Shown in pieces: positions 6,977-14,939 of a stretch of 15,769 nucleotides of DNA. The translations under genes and the position numbers were made by a program. Position 1 is the first letter of the stretch, and every line of letters starts with the position of its first letter. Source of the stretch: Entomomonas sp964395065 (GTDB lineage Bacteria; Pseudomonadota; Gammaproteobacteria; Pseudomonadales; Pseudomonadaceae); the NCBI GenBank assembly GCA_964395065.1, contig CAYNAM010000059.1:1-15769 (forward strand), in the 5' to 3' direction. A model generated the notes under the pieces. That model saw nothing but the letters and a program-made list of their open reading frames with translations. It had not been told where the DNA came from and did not search any database.

Positions 6977-7675
6977 ATGACGACATCACCCATTTTAATT
7001 ACAGGCGCAGGACAACGTGTAGGGTTTTACTGCGCACTCAAGTACTTAGAACAGGGGCTTCCTGTGATCGCTACCTATCGAAAAGAGCGAGATGCACTAA
7101 AGTTATTAAGCGATAACGGTGCACAATTAATTCAAGCTAACTTTCAAGACAACCAAAGTATTCTCTCTTTTATTGATAAGTTAAAAACAGTCACCTCATC
7201 ACTACGCGCCATTATTCACAATGCGTCAACATGGTCAACGGATGACTTAACTGGTGAAGCAATGAATGAACTATTAGCCGTGCATGTTCAAGCCCCCTAC
7301 TTAATTAACTTACACTGTAAAGAGTTACTGATGGCTTCGCCTTTGGCCGATATCATACACATTACAGATGATAACATTCGAAAAGGCAGTGCCGATCATA
7401 TGGCTTATTGCGCCAGTAAAGCAGGCCTAACGAATTTAACCTTATCCTTTGCAAAATCGTTTGCGCCTCATATTAAAGTCAATGGCATTGCACCAGCCTT
7501 AGTGATGTTTAATGAAAATGATTCAGCGGAGTATAAGCAACGAGCCATTAATAAATCATTGCTGGGCGTTGTTCCTGGTGAGCAAGAAATTTTTAAAACG
7601 ATTAATTATTTATTAGAAAGTACAAATATGACGGGTGAGATTATTCATATCAATGGCGGTCGTCACCTGAAATAG
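6977..7675 (+). CDS. folM: Dihydromonapterin reductase FolM (short-chain dehydrogenase)
   Basis: A short-chain dehydrogenase/reductase of 232 residues. The NADPH-binding site TGAGQRVG (residues 9-16) has an Arg instead of the usual Gly-rich ending, as in FolM and pteridine reductases. HNAS follows at 81-84, then the catalytic Tyr144 and Lys148 (YCASK). The C-terminal part, NGIAPALVMFNENDSAEYKQ (169-188) and the final INGGRHLK, match E. coli FolM closely as I remember it. FolM reduces dihydromonapterin to tetrahydromonapterin, a cofactor for phenylalanine hydroxylase, and can act weakly as a dihydrofolate reductase. GAGGAAG lies six bases before the ATG. The usual partner folX/folE2 is not adjacent. 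Confidence 0.88.
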   Translation: MTTSPILITGAGQRVGFYCALKYLEQGLPVIATYRKERDALKLLSDNGAQLIQANFQDNQSILSFIDKLKTVTSSLRAIIHNASTWSTDDLTGEAMNELLAVHVQAPYLINLHCKELLMASPLADIIHITDDNIRKGSADHMAYCASKAGLTNLTLSFAKSFAPHIKVNGIAPALVMFNENDSAEYKQRAINKSLLGVVPGEQEIFKTINYLLESTNMTGEIIHINGGRHLK

Positions 7676-7683
7676 TATATTTA

Positions 7684-8544
7684 CTACTCATAGTAGCTGA
7701 TTTTATAACCTTGCTCTTTTAGCAGCTGTAAAACACTGTCATTCCCCGCTAGATGCATGGCACCTATAACAACCATTGTCTTCGTTGAATCTTTTGCGAA
7801 TTGATCAATTTTTGGAATCCATGCTTTATTACGGTTAATTAATAGCACTTGATAAAAGGTCCCCATTTCTTTTGTATCATAAATGGCTATTTGCTTTTCA
7901 AGCATGGTCTGTTGTCCTCGATAAAGCTCTTTTATTAAATTATCTAAAGAGAACTGTGGTTTTTTTATTTCCTTTAACGTTTGCTTTATCAGTATATTCG
8001 GATCTATTTCTTGAAGGGTTGCCAACGCCTTTAGTTGTTCATCAAATGTCTCCAGACCTATGATCTTTTTTCCATCCCGTTTGGCTTGATCATATAATAA
8101 TTTATCGATCCCTTCTTGATAACCTTGACTTTTCAAAATAATTAAAGGCAATGAAAAACTCATAAAAGCAGCATCATAAGCGAGTAAAGCGCGAGGAATA
8201 TTATACTCATTCATCACGGTATTAAGATATTGCCAGACATCAGATCTTAAGGTTTTATCTAGCGTTGTAGCTTTTAACCTAAATGTACTTATCATCTTTA
8301 CTAGCGACGTGCTTTGATTCATTTCATCCAAATCTATTTCAAATACCACTCGTTCTGAAAGAGAAAATGCCTTGAGATATTCAGCCGGAAGCGGTAACTG
8401 TGAAGGATGAACTAAATGAACACTACCCGCTATAATAATACTATACCCATCTTTCTCGGCTATCCAGACACTACTCTTAGCAAATACCGTATTGGAAACA
8501 AGCACTATAACTAATAAATAAAAATAGACTCTTAATTTACTCAT
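7684..8544 (-). CDS. TraB/GumN-family exported protein
   Basis: A protein of 286 residues with a signal peptide (hydrophobic YFYLLVIVLVSNTVFA, cleavage expected before KSSVW). It belongs to the TraB/PrgY/GumN family (Tiki-like protease fold). The family marks are GSVHLVHP (40-47), VVFEID (66-71) and, near the C-terminus, VVIGAMHLAG. The two GxxH motifs and the Glu are the presumed metal-binding residues. Metalloprotease activity is known for Tiki relatives, but the bacterial GumN members have no settled role. It begins six bases after the ppx stop with no clear ribosome binding site, so translation is probably coupled to ppx. Confidence 0.85.
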   Translation of the reverse strand: MSKLRVYFYLLVIVLVSNTVFAKSSVWIAEKDGYSIIIAGSVHLVHPSQLPLPAEYLKAFSLSERVVFEIDLDEMNQSTSLVKMISTFRLKATTLDKTLRSDVWQYLNTVMNEYNIPRALLAYDAAFMSFSLPLIILKSQGYQEGIDKLLYDQAKRDGKKIIGLETFDEQLKALATLQEIDPNILIKQTLKEIKKPQFSLDNLIKELYRGQQTMLEKQIAIYDTKEMGTFYQVLLINRNKAWIPKIDQFAKDSTKTMVVIGAMHLAGNDSVLQLLKEQGYKISYYE

Positions 8545-8550
8545 AAAGGA

Positions 8551-10053
8551 CTAAGAAACAATCAGCTCATAACCAATTCGTTTCAACCAAACAGCTTCTT
8601 GCGTAAAATCAGCCAATGTTAAAGGATTATTCTCTAACCATTCTTCAGGGAATTGTATTTTTAATTTTTTATTAGAGGCAATGAGCTTAACTTGCGGCTG
8701 ATTCTGGTCACTTCTAATGTGATGAAATAAGATAGCAAATCTTAATAAAATACAAAGCCTAAGTAATGACTCACTGTCTTCAACAGCGTCTTCAAACTTA
8801 TCTCTTGGAATATTACGACGATGCCCTCTAACCAGTAAAGCCAACGATTGCTGCTCTCGCCTAGAAAAACCTAATAAATCTGAGTATTCTAATAAATAAG
8901 CGCTGTGCTTATGATACTGATAATGAGCAATATCTAAGCCTATTTCATGAACTTTTGCCGCCCAATCAAGCAACTCTGCATATCGTTCATCTTCCAGCCC
9001 CCAAACATCAACCACTTGCTCCAAAGCTTCTAAAGCTTTATCTGAAACACGTTTCGCTTGCTCTATATCTACACGATAACGCTCTTGCAAAGAAGTAATG
9101 GTACGCTCTTGTGCATTTTCACTAGAATCACGGCCTAACTGATCATACAATACACCTTCTCGTAAGGCCCCCTCAGAATAAACCATTTTATCCAGATTAA
9201 GTGCATCAAAAACAGCCTCTAGAATAGCTAATCCTGAAGGTAAAATAGCCTTACGATCATTTTTAATACCATCAATATCTAATTTTTCTACATCACCAAG
9301 CTTTAAAATTTCTTGCTTTAACCAAATAATACCTTCCCTTGTAATATCCGCATCAGCAGTGACAAAACCTGCAAACTTACAAGCATTCGCTATAGCCTTA
9401 ATGGTTCCAGAACATCCCACTATCTCTTGCCAACCCATTTTCTGTATTGATTGCTCAACAGACATAAGCTCCAAACGAGCTGATGTATAAGCTTGTGCAT
9501 AACGATTTGCAGTTAACTTCTCCCCCATAAGGAAACGCTTACCATAGCTAACACAGCCCATTTGTAAACTTTCTAACAGTAACGTATCAAGATCCCGGCC
9601 AACAATAATCTCTGTACTTCCACCGCCTATGTCTATCACCAAGCGCTTTTCTTTAGAGCTTCTCAATGTGTGTGCCACACCTAAGTAGATAAGTCGTGCT
9701 TCTTCTCGTCCCGAAATAATCTCAATAGGATGTTTCAAAATCTCTTCAGCTTGCTTAATAAAAACTTTCCGGTTTCTTGCTTCTCTTAGCGCATTCGTCC
9801 CTACAACGCGAACACAATCTAAAGGCATATCACTCACAAACTGAGCAAAGCGCTTTAAACATTCATAACCTCGCTCCATTGAGGCCTCATCTAATTGTAG
9901 ATCCTGATTAATACCTGCTGCTAACTGTACTTTTTCTCCCAACTGCTCAAGTACCCGAACTTTATCATCATCTATTTTTGCCAATAGCATATGAAAGCTA
10001 TTGGAGCCTAGGTCAATTGTAGCGATTGTAGAGTGAGTTTTTTTAGCAACCAT
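8551..10053 (-). CDS. ppx: Exopolyphosphatase, Ppx/GppA family
   Basis: Read from the ATG at 10053, which has AAGAAG about seven bases upstream; a TTG 18 bases further up in frame has no ribosome binding site. It encodes 500 residues, the length of the full two-domain enzyme. The actin-like fold shows IDLGSNSFHM (13-22), a glutamate pair in SGREEAR (114-120) that includes the catalytic base, and the phosphate loop DIGGGSTE (141-148). The C-terminal HD-like part begins around residue 310 (YRVDIEQAKRVSDKALEALE). Family enzymes remove phosphate from the ends of polyphosphate and/or hydrolyse pppGpp; the two cannot be told apart from sequence here. No ppk gene is in the window. A promoter is seen at 10139-10166. 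Confidence 0.9.
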   Translation of the reverse strand: MVAKKTHSTIATIDLGSNSFHMLLAKIDDDKVRVLEQLGEKVQLAAGINQDLQLDEASMERGYECLKRFAQFVSDMPLDCVRVVGTNALREARNRKVFIKQAEEILKHPIEIISGREEARLIYLGVAHTLRSSKEKRLVIDIGGGSTEIIVGRDLDTLLLESLQMGCVSYGKRFLMGEKLTANRYAQAYTSARLELMSVEQSIQKMGWQEIVGCSGTIKAIANACKFAGFVTADADITREGIIWLKQEILKLGDVEKLDIDGIKNDRKAILPSGLAILEAVFDALNLDKMVYSEGALREGVLYDQLGRDSSENAQERTITSLQERYRVDIEQAKRVSDKALEALEQVVDVWGLEDERYAELLDWAAKVHEIGLDIAHYQYHKHSAYLLEYSDLLGFSRREQQSLALLVRGHRRNIPRDKFEDAVEDSESLLRLCILLRFAILFHHIRSDQNQPQVKLIASNKKLKIQFPEEWLENNPLTLADFTQEAVWLKRIGYELIVS

Positions 10054-10138
10054 ATATAAGCTTCTTAACAATTAATGATATAAAATATAAAGATGAAACA
10101 TTATACTTGATAATCACTCGTATAATTAGACACCCCAG

Positions 10139-10166
10139 ATAATACTATTTTTCGTTTCATTGTGAA
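10139..10166 (-). promoter_or_regulatory. Sigma-70 promoter reading toward ppx
   Basis: On the minus strand TTCACA (10166-10161), a 16-base spacer, then TATTAT (10144-10139), both five of six to consensus. It would give a leader of about 80 bases before the ppx ATG. A second perfect TATAAT on the same strand (10105-10100) has no good -35 but could be an alternative start. Confidence 0.55.
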
Positions 10167-10205
10167 TATTGTAAACCTATCTAACAATGTTCGCCTATTT
10201 AAACA

Positions 10206-10228
10206 TTAAAAAGATATTATCTTTTTAA
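10206..10228. repeat. Perfect 23-base palindrome in front of rlmJ
   Basis: TTAAAAAGATA and TATCTTTTTAA are perfect reverse complements around a single central T. It ends 17 bases before the rlmJ start codon, just upstream of its GCAGGAAT ribosome binding site. Each arm has only one G-C pair, so it would make a poor terminator; an operator or a weak leader hairpin is more plausible. Confidence 0.55.
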
Positions 10229-10245
10229 ATTTGCAGGAATCTATT

Positions 10246-11103
10246 ATGAATTACCGCCATGCATTCCATGCAGGGAACCACGCCGACGTACTAAAACACA
10301 TTGTCTTAAGTCGTATCATAACGCTATTAATACAAAAAGATACACCTATCGCTTATCTAGACACACATGCAGGCATTGGTTTATACGACTTACAAGCATC
10401 TGAGGCAAGTCGTACAGGAGAATGGCTCAAGGGAGTAAAGCTTTTAGTCGATTCACCACATACCTCACCATTAATAACACCTTATATCGACATCATAAAA
10501 ACACTTAACGAGTCAAATACATTACGCTACTACCCTGGATCGCCTAAGATAGCAGAAACATTAATGCGCCCACAAGATCGTATAATTTTAAATGAAAAAC
10601 ATCCAGAAGATACCTTTTTTCTAAAAAAGAACTTCCGGCATAATAAAAATATAACGATTCATAGCCAAGATGGTTGGTTACTACCCAAAGCTATATTGCC
10701 TACACCAGAAAAAAGGATTGTCATACTCATTGATCCTCCTTTTGAACAGAAAAACGAACTTGAACTTTGTATCAAAAGCCTTATTGAAGCTATCAAGCGA
10801 ATGCGACAAGCCATCGTTATTATCTGGTACCCAATAAAAGATCAGAAAACACTTAATCCTTTTTATAATAGCCTAAAACAGTCCAATGCCCCCAAACTAT
10901 TAAAAGCAGAATTAATGATCAAACCAGCAGATAATAATTTAGGACTTAACGGTTCTGGAATGATTATTGCTAATCCACCTTGGAGACTAGAAAGTGAATT
11001 ACTTTCTTTATTGCCATTGATAACCGCTATCCTAACGGAGAACACTGGAAAATGGCAAGTTGACTGGCTAATAGAAGAAATGAATACTGTAACAAAAAAA
11101 TAA
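10246..11103 (+). CDS. rlmJ: 23S rRNA (adenine(2030)-N6)-methyltransferase RlmJ
   Basis: Read from the ATG at 10246, where the protein begins MNYRHAFHAGNHADVLKH, the highly conserved RlmJ N-terminus; an upstream in-frame TTG would add five residues and is not needed. It encodes 285 residues (E. coli RlmJ is about 280). It methylates A2030 of 23S rRNA using S-adenosylmethionine. LDTHAGIGLYD (38-48) is the cofactor-binding motif, and IDPPFE (162-167) is the catalytic (D)PP(Y/F) motif of N6-adenine methyltransferases, with Phe rather than the Tyr I remember from E. coli. GCAGGAAT precedes the ATG. It diverges from ppx. Confidence 0.95.
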   Translation: MNYRHAFHAGNHADVLKHIVLSRIITLLIQKDTPIAYLDTHAGIGLYDLQASEASRTGEWLKGVKLLVDSPHTSPLITPYIDIIKTLNESNTLRYYPGSPKIAETLMRPQDRIILNEKHPEDTFFLKKNFRHNKNITIHSQDGWLLPKAILPTPEKRIVILIDPPFEQKNELELCIKSLIEAIKRMRQAIVIIWYPIKDQKTLNPFYNSLKQSNAPKLLKAELMIKPADNNLGLNGSGMIIANPPWRLESELLSLLPLITAILTENTGKWQVDWLIEEMNTVTKK

Positions 11104-11148
11104 TATGCAACCAAACTTGTGACATATTTTGTCATTTTATTGCATATT
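11102..11148. repeat. Nested inverted repeats after rlmJ
   Basis: Outer arms AATATGCAA (11102-11110) and TTGCATATT (11140-11148) are perfect 9-base reverse complements, and inside them TGACA (11120-11124) and TGTCA (11130-11134) form a second pair. TGCATATT occurs again at 11150-11157. It begins in the rlmJ stop codon and lies about 50 bases before the next gene. There is no T tract after the outer arm, so it is not a standard terminator. Confidence 0.5.
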
Positions 11149-11200
11149 ATGCATATTTAATATTAACTAATTTCTATACTTTTTAAAATACGACTTTATC

Positions 11201-11770
11201 ATGATGCACATGACTAAAATAATCACTCTTGGTTTCATTGGACTTATTCTCGCAATGGGTACCCCTTTAGCTATTGGGCAAAAAGTTGATGATAAGACAC
11301 TCTATAAGTGGCAAGATGCTACTGGCAAATGGCACTACTCCAAAATGCCACCCCAACCATCAGAAACACCTCCTAAAAAATTAGAAATTGCTAAAGATTC
11401 ACAAACAATTATTTTTGAGGAACAACAAAAAACAGTTGATCAAAAAGAACAAGAAATCGCGCAGCGGCAATTGAGGTTAAAAAAGACATCTTGCCAAGCA
11501 ATTCGGTCGAATATCAGAGATATCTCCTTTTATTTACGTCAAACAAACGATAAAGAGTTTCAAGAAAAGAATATTATCCTTGAAGAATACGAACAAACAA
11601 AAAAATTTATCACCCGACTTGAAGATATAAGCTCTGATACTAATTTTAATGACATTTGTGTAGATGACTTTTCAAAAGAACCACAAACAAAAGCCATCTC
11701 AAATTGTGTCATTGAGCAAAACACATTAGAGGAGCGTAGTAACTGCCTAAAAGAATTATCAACTTTCTGA
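11201..11770 (+). CDS. DUF4124-domain exported protein
   Basis: A protein of 189 residues of unknown function. The N-terminus is a signal sequence (IITLGFIGLILAMGTPLAIG, cleavage near residue 27), followed by a DUF4124 domain, LYKWQDATGKWHYSKMPP (34-51), the short WxDxxGxxHYS-type motif found at the start of many periplasmic proteins of gammaproteobacteria. Residues 70-95 are rich in Gln, Glu and Lys and look like a coiled coil. Four cysteines lie in the second half (98, 153, 169, 182), which could form disulfides in the periplasm. There are three Met codons at the start (1, 2 and 4) and no clear ribosome binding site, so the exact start is uncertain. Confidence 0.75.
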   Translation: MMHMTKIITLGFIGLILAMGTPLAIGQKVDDKTLYKWQDATGKWHYSKMPPQPSETPPKKLEIAKDSQTIIFEEQQKTVDQKEQEIAQRQLRLKKTSCQAIRSNIRDISFYLRQTNDKEFQEKNIILEEYEQTKKFITRLEDISSDTNFNDICVDDFSKEPQTKAISNCVIEQNTLEERSNCLKELSTF

Positions 11771-11840
11771 CAATTAAGCTATTAAAAGACAGTGTTTTAT
11801 CGGCTATACTAAAACCTTTAATTAACCATGCTCTTCTATC

Positions 11841-12641
11841 ATGACAGCCAAAAACTACGCTCTTTGTATACAACTCAGCGATTGTCACTTATTTGCTGAT
11901 ACTAAAAAAACACTTTTAGGCATACCTACAGCAGAAAGCCTGAAAAGTGTTATTACAATGATTCAAAAAAACCACTCGAACATTGATCTTGTTCTCGCTA
12001 CAGGAGACATCTCACAAGATGGTAGCCTTAAGTCATATGAGCTATTTCAAAAGCAACTTAACCAGCTCTCCGCATGCTCATTATGGGCAGCAGGCAATCA
12101 CGATAATTTTTCATGCTTAAAAGACATACCCTCCTTTCAAAAACATCTCATTAAGCAACAAAATCTTGGTGAGTTTTGGCGTGTCATTACACTCAACTCT
12201 CAATCCATTGGCGAAAACTATGGCAAGATCTCAAAAGAAGAGCTTAACAAGTTATCACAATCTCTACAATGCAACCCTGACAAATACCATCTTATCTGCC
12301 TACATCATCCAGTTTTCTCATGTACAAATAAATGGCTTAATGAAATTAAACTACAAAATTCTTGGGAGCTGTTAGAGTCTCTAGAACAACACTTAAATGC
12401 CCGTGTAGTTCTATGCGGACATATTCATCAAGAATTTGAAGCATATTACCGTGGCACTTATTTATTTGCGACACCATCGACCTGCATACAATTCGCACCA
12501 AACTCTGAAGATTTTAAAATCGATGAGCTTGCTCCTGGTTATCGTTGGATTAAACTATTTGATGACGGCACTATTGATACAGGTATTTCTAGGATAGATG
12601 GGGCAACTTATCCAATTAACCTAGAAGCCACTCATTACTAA
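11841..12641 (+). CDS. cpdA: 3',5'-cyclic-AMP phosphodiesterase CpdA (Icc)
   Basis: A class III cyclic nucleotide phosphodiesterase of 266 residues that would lower cAMP and so affect CRP/Vfr-type regulation. The calcineurin-like metal site is complete: Asp14 and His16 (LSDCHL), Asp56 (TGDISQDG), Asn86-His87 (GNHDN), His155 (LHHPV), and His194 and His196 (CGHIHQ). LLGIPTAESL (25-34), STCIQFAP (213-220) and APGYRWIKL (231-239) are typical of CpdA rather than other metallophosphoesterases. There is no clear ribosome binding site before the ATG. tadA starts five bases after the stop. In Pseudomonas and E. coli cpdA is usually near nudF and parE, so this setting is different. Confidence 0.9.
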   Translation: MTAKNYALCIQLSDCHLFADTKKTLLGIPTAESLKSVITMIQKNHSNIDLVLATGDISQDGSLKSYELFQKQLNQLSACSLWAAGNHDNFSCLKDIPSFQKHLIKQQNLGEFWRVITLNSQSIGENYGKISKEELNKLSQSLQCNPDKYHLICLHHPVFSCTNKWLNEIKLQNSWELLESLEQHLNARVVLCGHIHQEFEAYYRGTYLFATPSTCIQFAPNSEDFKIDELAPGYRWIKLFDDGTIDTGISRIDGATYPINLEATHY

Positions 12642-12646
12642 TTACA

Positions 12647-13126
12647 ATGAAGCCAAAAATCATTAATCGCACAAAAGATATTTACTTTATGCAGCAAGCA
12701 ATAGCACTTGCTAAAAAAGGCTCTCTTCTAGGGGAGGTTCCAGTAGGTGCTGTTGTTGTCCACAACGATACCATTATAGGGCAAGGTTTTAACCAACCAA
12801 TTACAAAAAATGACCCTCGTGCCCATGCTGAAATGATTGCCATCTATGAGGCGGCGCAAAAGCTACAAAACTATCGCATACCTGAAACAACCCTCTATGT
12901 TACATTAGAGCCCTGCAGTATGTGTGCAGGTTTACTCGTACATGCCCGAATTAAACGCCTTGTCTTTGGCACGATAGAACCCAAAGCAGGTGTTATCATA
13001 AGCCAAGATGAGTTTTTTAAAAAAAACTTTCTAAATCATCACCCAATCATTGAAGGCGGTGTACTCGCGGATGAGTGCAGCAACTTACTCAAAAGTTTTT
13101 TTAAGGAAAGACGATTAAAGCAATGA
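12647..13126 (+). CDS. tadA: tRNA-specific adenosine deaminase TadA
   Basis: A deaminase of 159 residues that converts A34 to inosine in the anticodon of tRNA-Arg(ACG), an essential step in decoding. The zinc site is HAE (60-62; His60 and the proton-shuttling Glu62) with PCSMC (89-93; Cys90 and Cys93). GEVPVGAVVV (29-38) and the C-terminal SQDEFF/FFKERR segments fit the family. The first ATG lies five bases after the cpdA stop with no ribosome binding site of its own, so translational coupling is likely. Its last 12 bases overlap the 3' end of mltF on the other strand. Confidence 0.95.
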   Translation: MKPKIINRTKDIYFMQQAIALAKKGSLLGEVPVGAVVVHNDTIIGQGFNQPITKNDPRAHAEMIAIYEAAQKLQNYRIPETTLYVTLEPCSMCAGLLVHARIKRLVFGTIEPKAGVIISQDEFFKKNFLNHHPIIEGGVLADECSNLLKSFFKERRLKQ

Positions 13127-14584
13127 TGTCGTTTCAGACAATTCTTTACGACTTAATGATGGCACATATAGTTTAGGGAGCCCCGTCACAACCTCACGTT
13201 GTGAATATCCCAACCAGTTAAGGATATCATAATAACGTCGTATATTACGAACAAACTGCTTTGTTTCAAGCCCCCGCGCATAACCATAACGCACCTGAGT
13301 ATACCACTGTTTCTGTGCAATTAATGGCAAAACCTGATTCACATCCCGCCAAACATTAGGATTCATATTGTTTAACTCTGCTATTTTCTGAACATCTGCC
13401 AAATGCCCCTGCCCCATATTATAAGCAGCTAATGCAAAAAAAATACGATCGCGCCCGATAATATCTTTATTAACACCCTCTTTTAAAATACTAAAGAGCT
13501 TTGCCCCACCCATAATACTTTGCCCTGGGTCTAAGCGATTTTCAACCCCCATCGCTTTTGCCGTGTTTTGCGTTAGCATCATCAACCCTCTCACACCAGT
13601 AGGAGAGACAGCATCAGGATTCCAATGTGACTCCTGATAACCAATAGCGGCTAACAACTTCCAGTCTAAATCATAATCTTTAGCATACCGAACAAAATAT
13701 TTTTCATACTTAGGTAATCTTTCTTGTAAGTGCTTGGCAAATGAATAAGCCCCAACATAACCCAACACATCAATATGCCCAAAGAAACGATCATTCAATC
13801 GATCCAACAATCCATTTGAGTCAGACTCATCCATAAATATATTAACAGCATCAATTAAACTACTATCATCGCTTTTAGCAACTATCCATGCCATAGGTTG
13901 ATCTTTAATTAAAGAAAAGCCAACCCTTATATTGCTGTAATAAACTTGCGTCATGGCCAGTACGTTTTTATTTAGCACCACAATATCTATTTTCTGATCT
14001 TCCACCTGTTGTAATAAATCAATAACATCTATTACATCAGACTCCTGATAAGTTAGATCAGGATATCTCTCTTGTAATTTTTTTAACTCGTCTGCTTGAC
14101 TACTCCCCTTAATAACAAGAATAGATTTACCTAATAGATCTTCAATTCTCGTAGGGCGCTGAGCTGACTTATGATAAATCACTAAGGCATCAACCAATAA
14201 GTAAGGTACTGAAAAATTAACTTGTTGCTCTCTATGACTTGTTTTAACTAAATTGGCCGCACCTAAAAAATGTGTATTATTTTCTACATTACTATAAACA
14301 TCGTCTAAATTATTAACTTGTTCAATTTGCAGTTTTACGCCTAACTTATCTGCAAAATTTTTAACCAGTTCATATTCAAAGCCTGTTCTCCCTGAACGAT
14401 CTTCAAAATACGTCATAGGACTATTATAGGTAACTACATGTAAAACACCTTCTTGCTTTATTTTTTCTAATACACTTGAAGAAGAAAGATCTGCATCACA
14501 GGCTATAAGGAATGAACTACACACTCCCAAAAGTACCCATAGACAAAATACTTTAGAGAGCTGGTATTTTAAATTTTCTTTCAT
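13115..14584 (-). CDS. mltF: Membrane-bound lytic murein transglycosylase F
   Basis: Read from the ATG at 14584; an in-frame TTG 18 bases upstream is possible but would lengthen the region before the signal peptide. It encodes 489 residues and is an outer-membrane lipoprotein: a hydrophobic signal (FCLWVLLGVCSSFLIA) ends in a lipobox with Cys29. Residues about 45-270 are a solute-binding-protein-3 domain (VVTYNSPMTYFEDRSGRTGF), a regulatory module that binds muropeptides in Pseudomonas MltF. Residues about 290-450 are the SLT lysozyme-like domain with catalytic Glu318 (GYQESHWNP) and GVRGLMMLT (330-338). It cleaves peptidoglycan glycan strands to 1,6-anhydro ends. The tadA-mltF neighbourhood is conserved in gammaproteobacteria, but the usual upstream gene purL is absent. 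Confidence 0.93.
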   Translation of the reverse strand: MKENLKYQLSKVFCLWVLLGVCSSFLIACDADLSSSSVLEKIKQEGVLHVVTYNSPMTYFEDRSGRTGFEYELVKNFADKLGVKLQIEQVNNLDDVYSNVENNTHFLGAANLVKTSHREQQVNFSVPYLLVDALVIYHKSAQRPTRIEDLLGKSILVIKGSSQADELKKLQERYPDLTYQESDVIDVIDLLQQVEDQKIDIVVLNKNVLAMTQVYYSNIRVGFSLIKDQPMAWIVAKSDDSSLIDAVNIFMDESDSNGLLDRLNDRFFGHIDVLGYVGAYSFAKHLQERLPKYEKYFVRYAKDYDLDWKLLAAIGYQESHWNPDAVSPTGVRGLMMLTQNTAKAMGVENRLDPGQSIMGGAKLFSILKEGVNKDIIGRDRIFFALAAYNMGQGHLADVQKIAELNNMNPNVWRDVNQVLPLIAQKQWYTQVRYGYARGLETKQFVRNIRRYYDILNWLGYSQREVVTGLPKLYVPSLSRKELSETTSLL

Positions 14585-14757
14585 ACATCTAATTAATTCC
14601 AATAAATACTCTGCATTTAACTAGTTAAAGTAAGAAAAGTACAAACAAACCCAACTTATAATACTTAAAAAGTCTATAGTAAACTTATAGTATTGTCTAA
14701 ATTTTTAATTCAATGTTAATTATTTATTAATTTTACGAAAAAAAAATAGATAAATAC
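14585..14757. other. AT-rich intergenic stretch upstream of the tRNA promoter
   Basis: I see no gene here. It must hold the mltF promoter reading left; TTGTAC then TTAAAT with an 18-base spacer (minus strand, near 14643-14614) is a weak candidate. Two similar 11-base segments, CTTATAATACT and CTTATAGTATT, lie about 30 bases apart near 14655-14695, with no clear meaning. Confidence 0.35.
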
Positions 14758-14786
14758 TTGACATTAACGCCGCTTACTATTAAAGT
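14758..14786 (+). promoter_or_regulatory. Strong sigma-70 promoter with GC-rich discriminator for tRNA-Gln and prs
   Basis: A perfect TTGACA (14758-14763), a 17-base spacer, then TAAAGT (14781-14786), directly followed by GCGC. Such a GC-rich discriminator is the mark of stringently controlled stable-RNA promoters that ppGpp/DksA turn down. Transcription would start near 14793, about 45 bases before the tRNA. Confidence 0.7.
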
Positions 14787-14837
14787 GCGCACCAATTCTT
14801 GATGTACAAGAAAACAAAAATACCTACTTTTAATCAT

Positions 14838-14912
14838 AGGGGTGTAGCCAAGCGGTACGGCAGCAGGTTTTGATCCTGCCATGCGTTGGTTCGAATCCAG
14901 CCACCCCTGCCA
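14838..14912 (+). tRNA. tRNA-Gln (anticodon TTG)
   Basis: A complete 75-base tRNA with encoded CCA. The acceptor stem AGGGGTG (14838-14844) pairs with CACCCCT (14902-14908), followed by G and CCA. The anticodon stem GCAGG/CCTGC encloses the loop TTTTGAT, giving anticodon TTG (14870-14872) for Gln. The T arm is GTTGG-TTCGAAT-CCAGC. A tRNA-Gln just before prs is a typical gammaproteobacterial arrangement, and there is no terminator between them. Confidence 0.97.
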
Positions 14913-14920
14913 TATTCTTA

Positions 14921-14939
14921 GATAACCTATTTAGGTATC
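14921..14939 (+). promoter_or_regulatory. Small hairpin covering the prs ribosome binding site
   Basis: GATAACCT (14921-14928) pairs with AGGTATC (14933-14939) with one bulged A and a four-base loop. The right arm contains AGGT, the only ribosome-binding-like sequence before the prs ATG, nine bases away. It begins eight bases after the tRNA CCA. Folding could limit prs translation or help tRNA 3' processing; both are inference. Confidence 0.35.

Noticed and set aside
7688..7700. CTACT-CAT-AGTAG hairpin between folM and the TraB/GumN gene as a terminator
   Set aside because: The stem is five bases with a three-base loop and is not followed by a T run; too weak to call.
10863..11135. Open frame of 90 codons on the minus strand over the end of rlmJ
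   Set aside because: It is antisense to conserved RlmJ sequence and its composition follows that of a shadow frame; nothing recognisable in it.
14653..14697. Two similar segments (CTTATAATACT and CTTATAGTATT) upstream of mltF as an operator pair
   Set aside because: The match is imperfect and the region is very AT-rich, so chance is a sufficient explanation.
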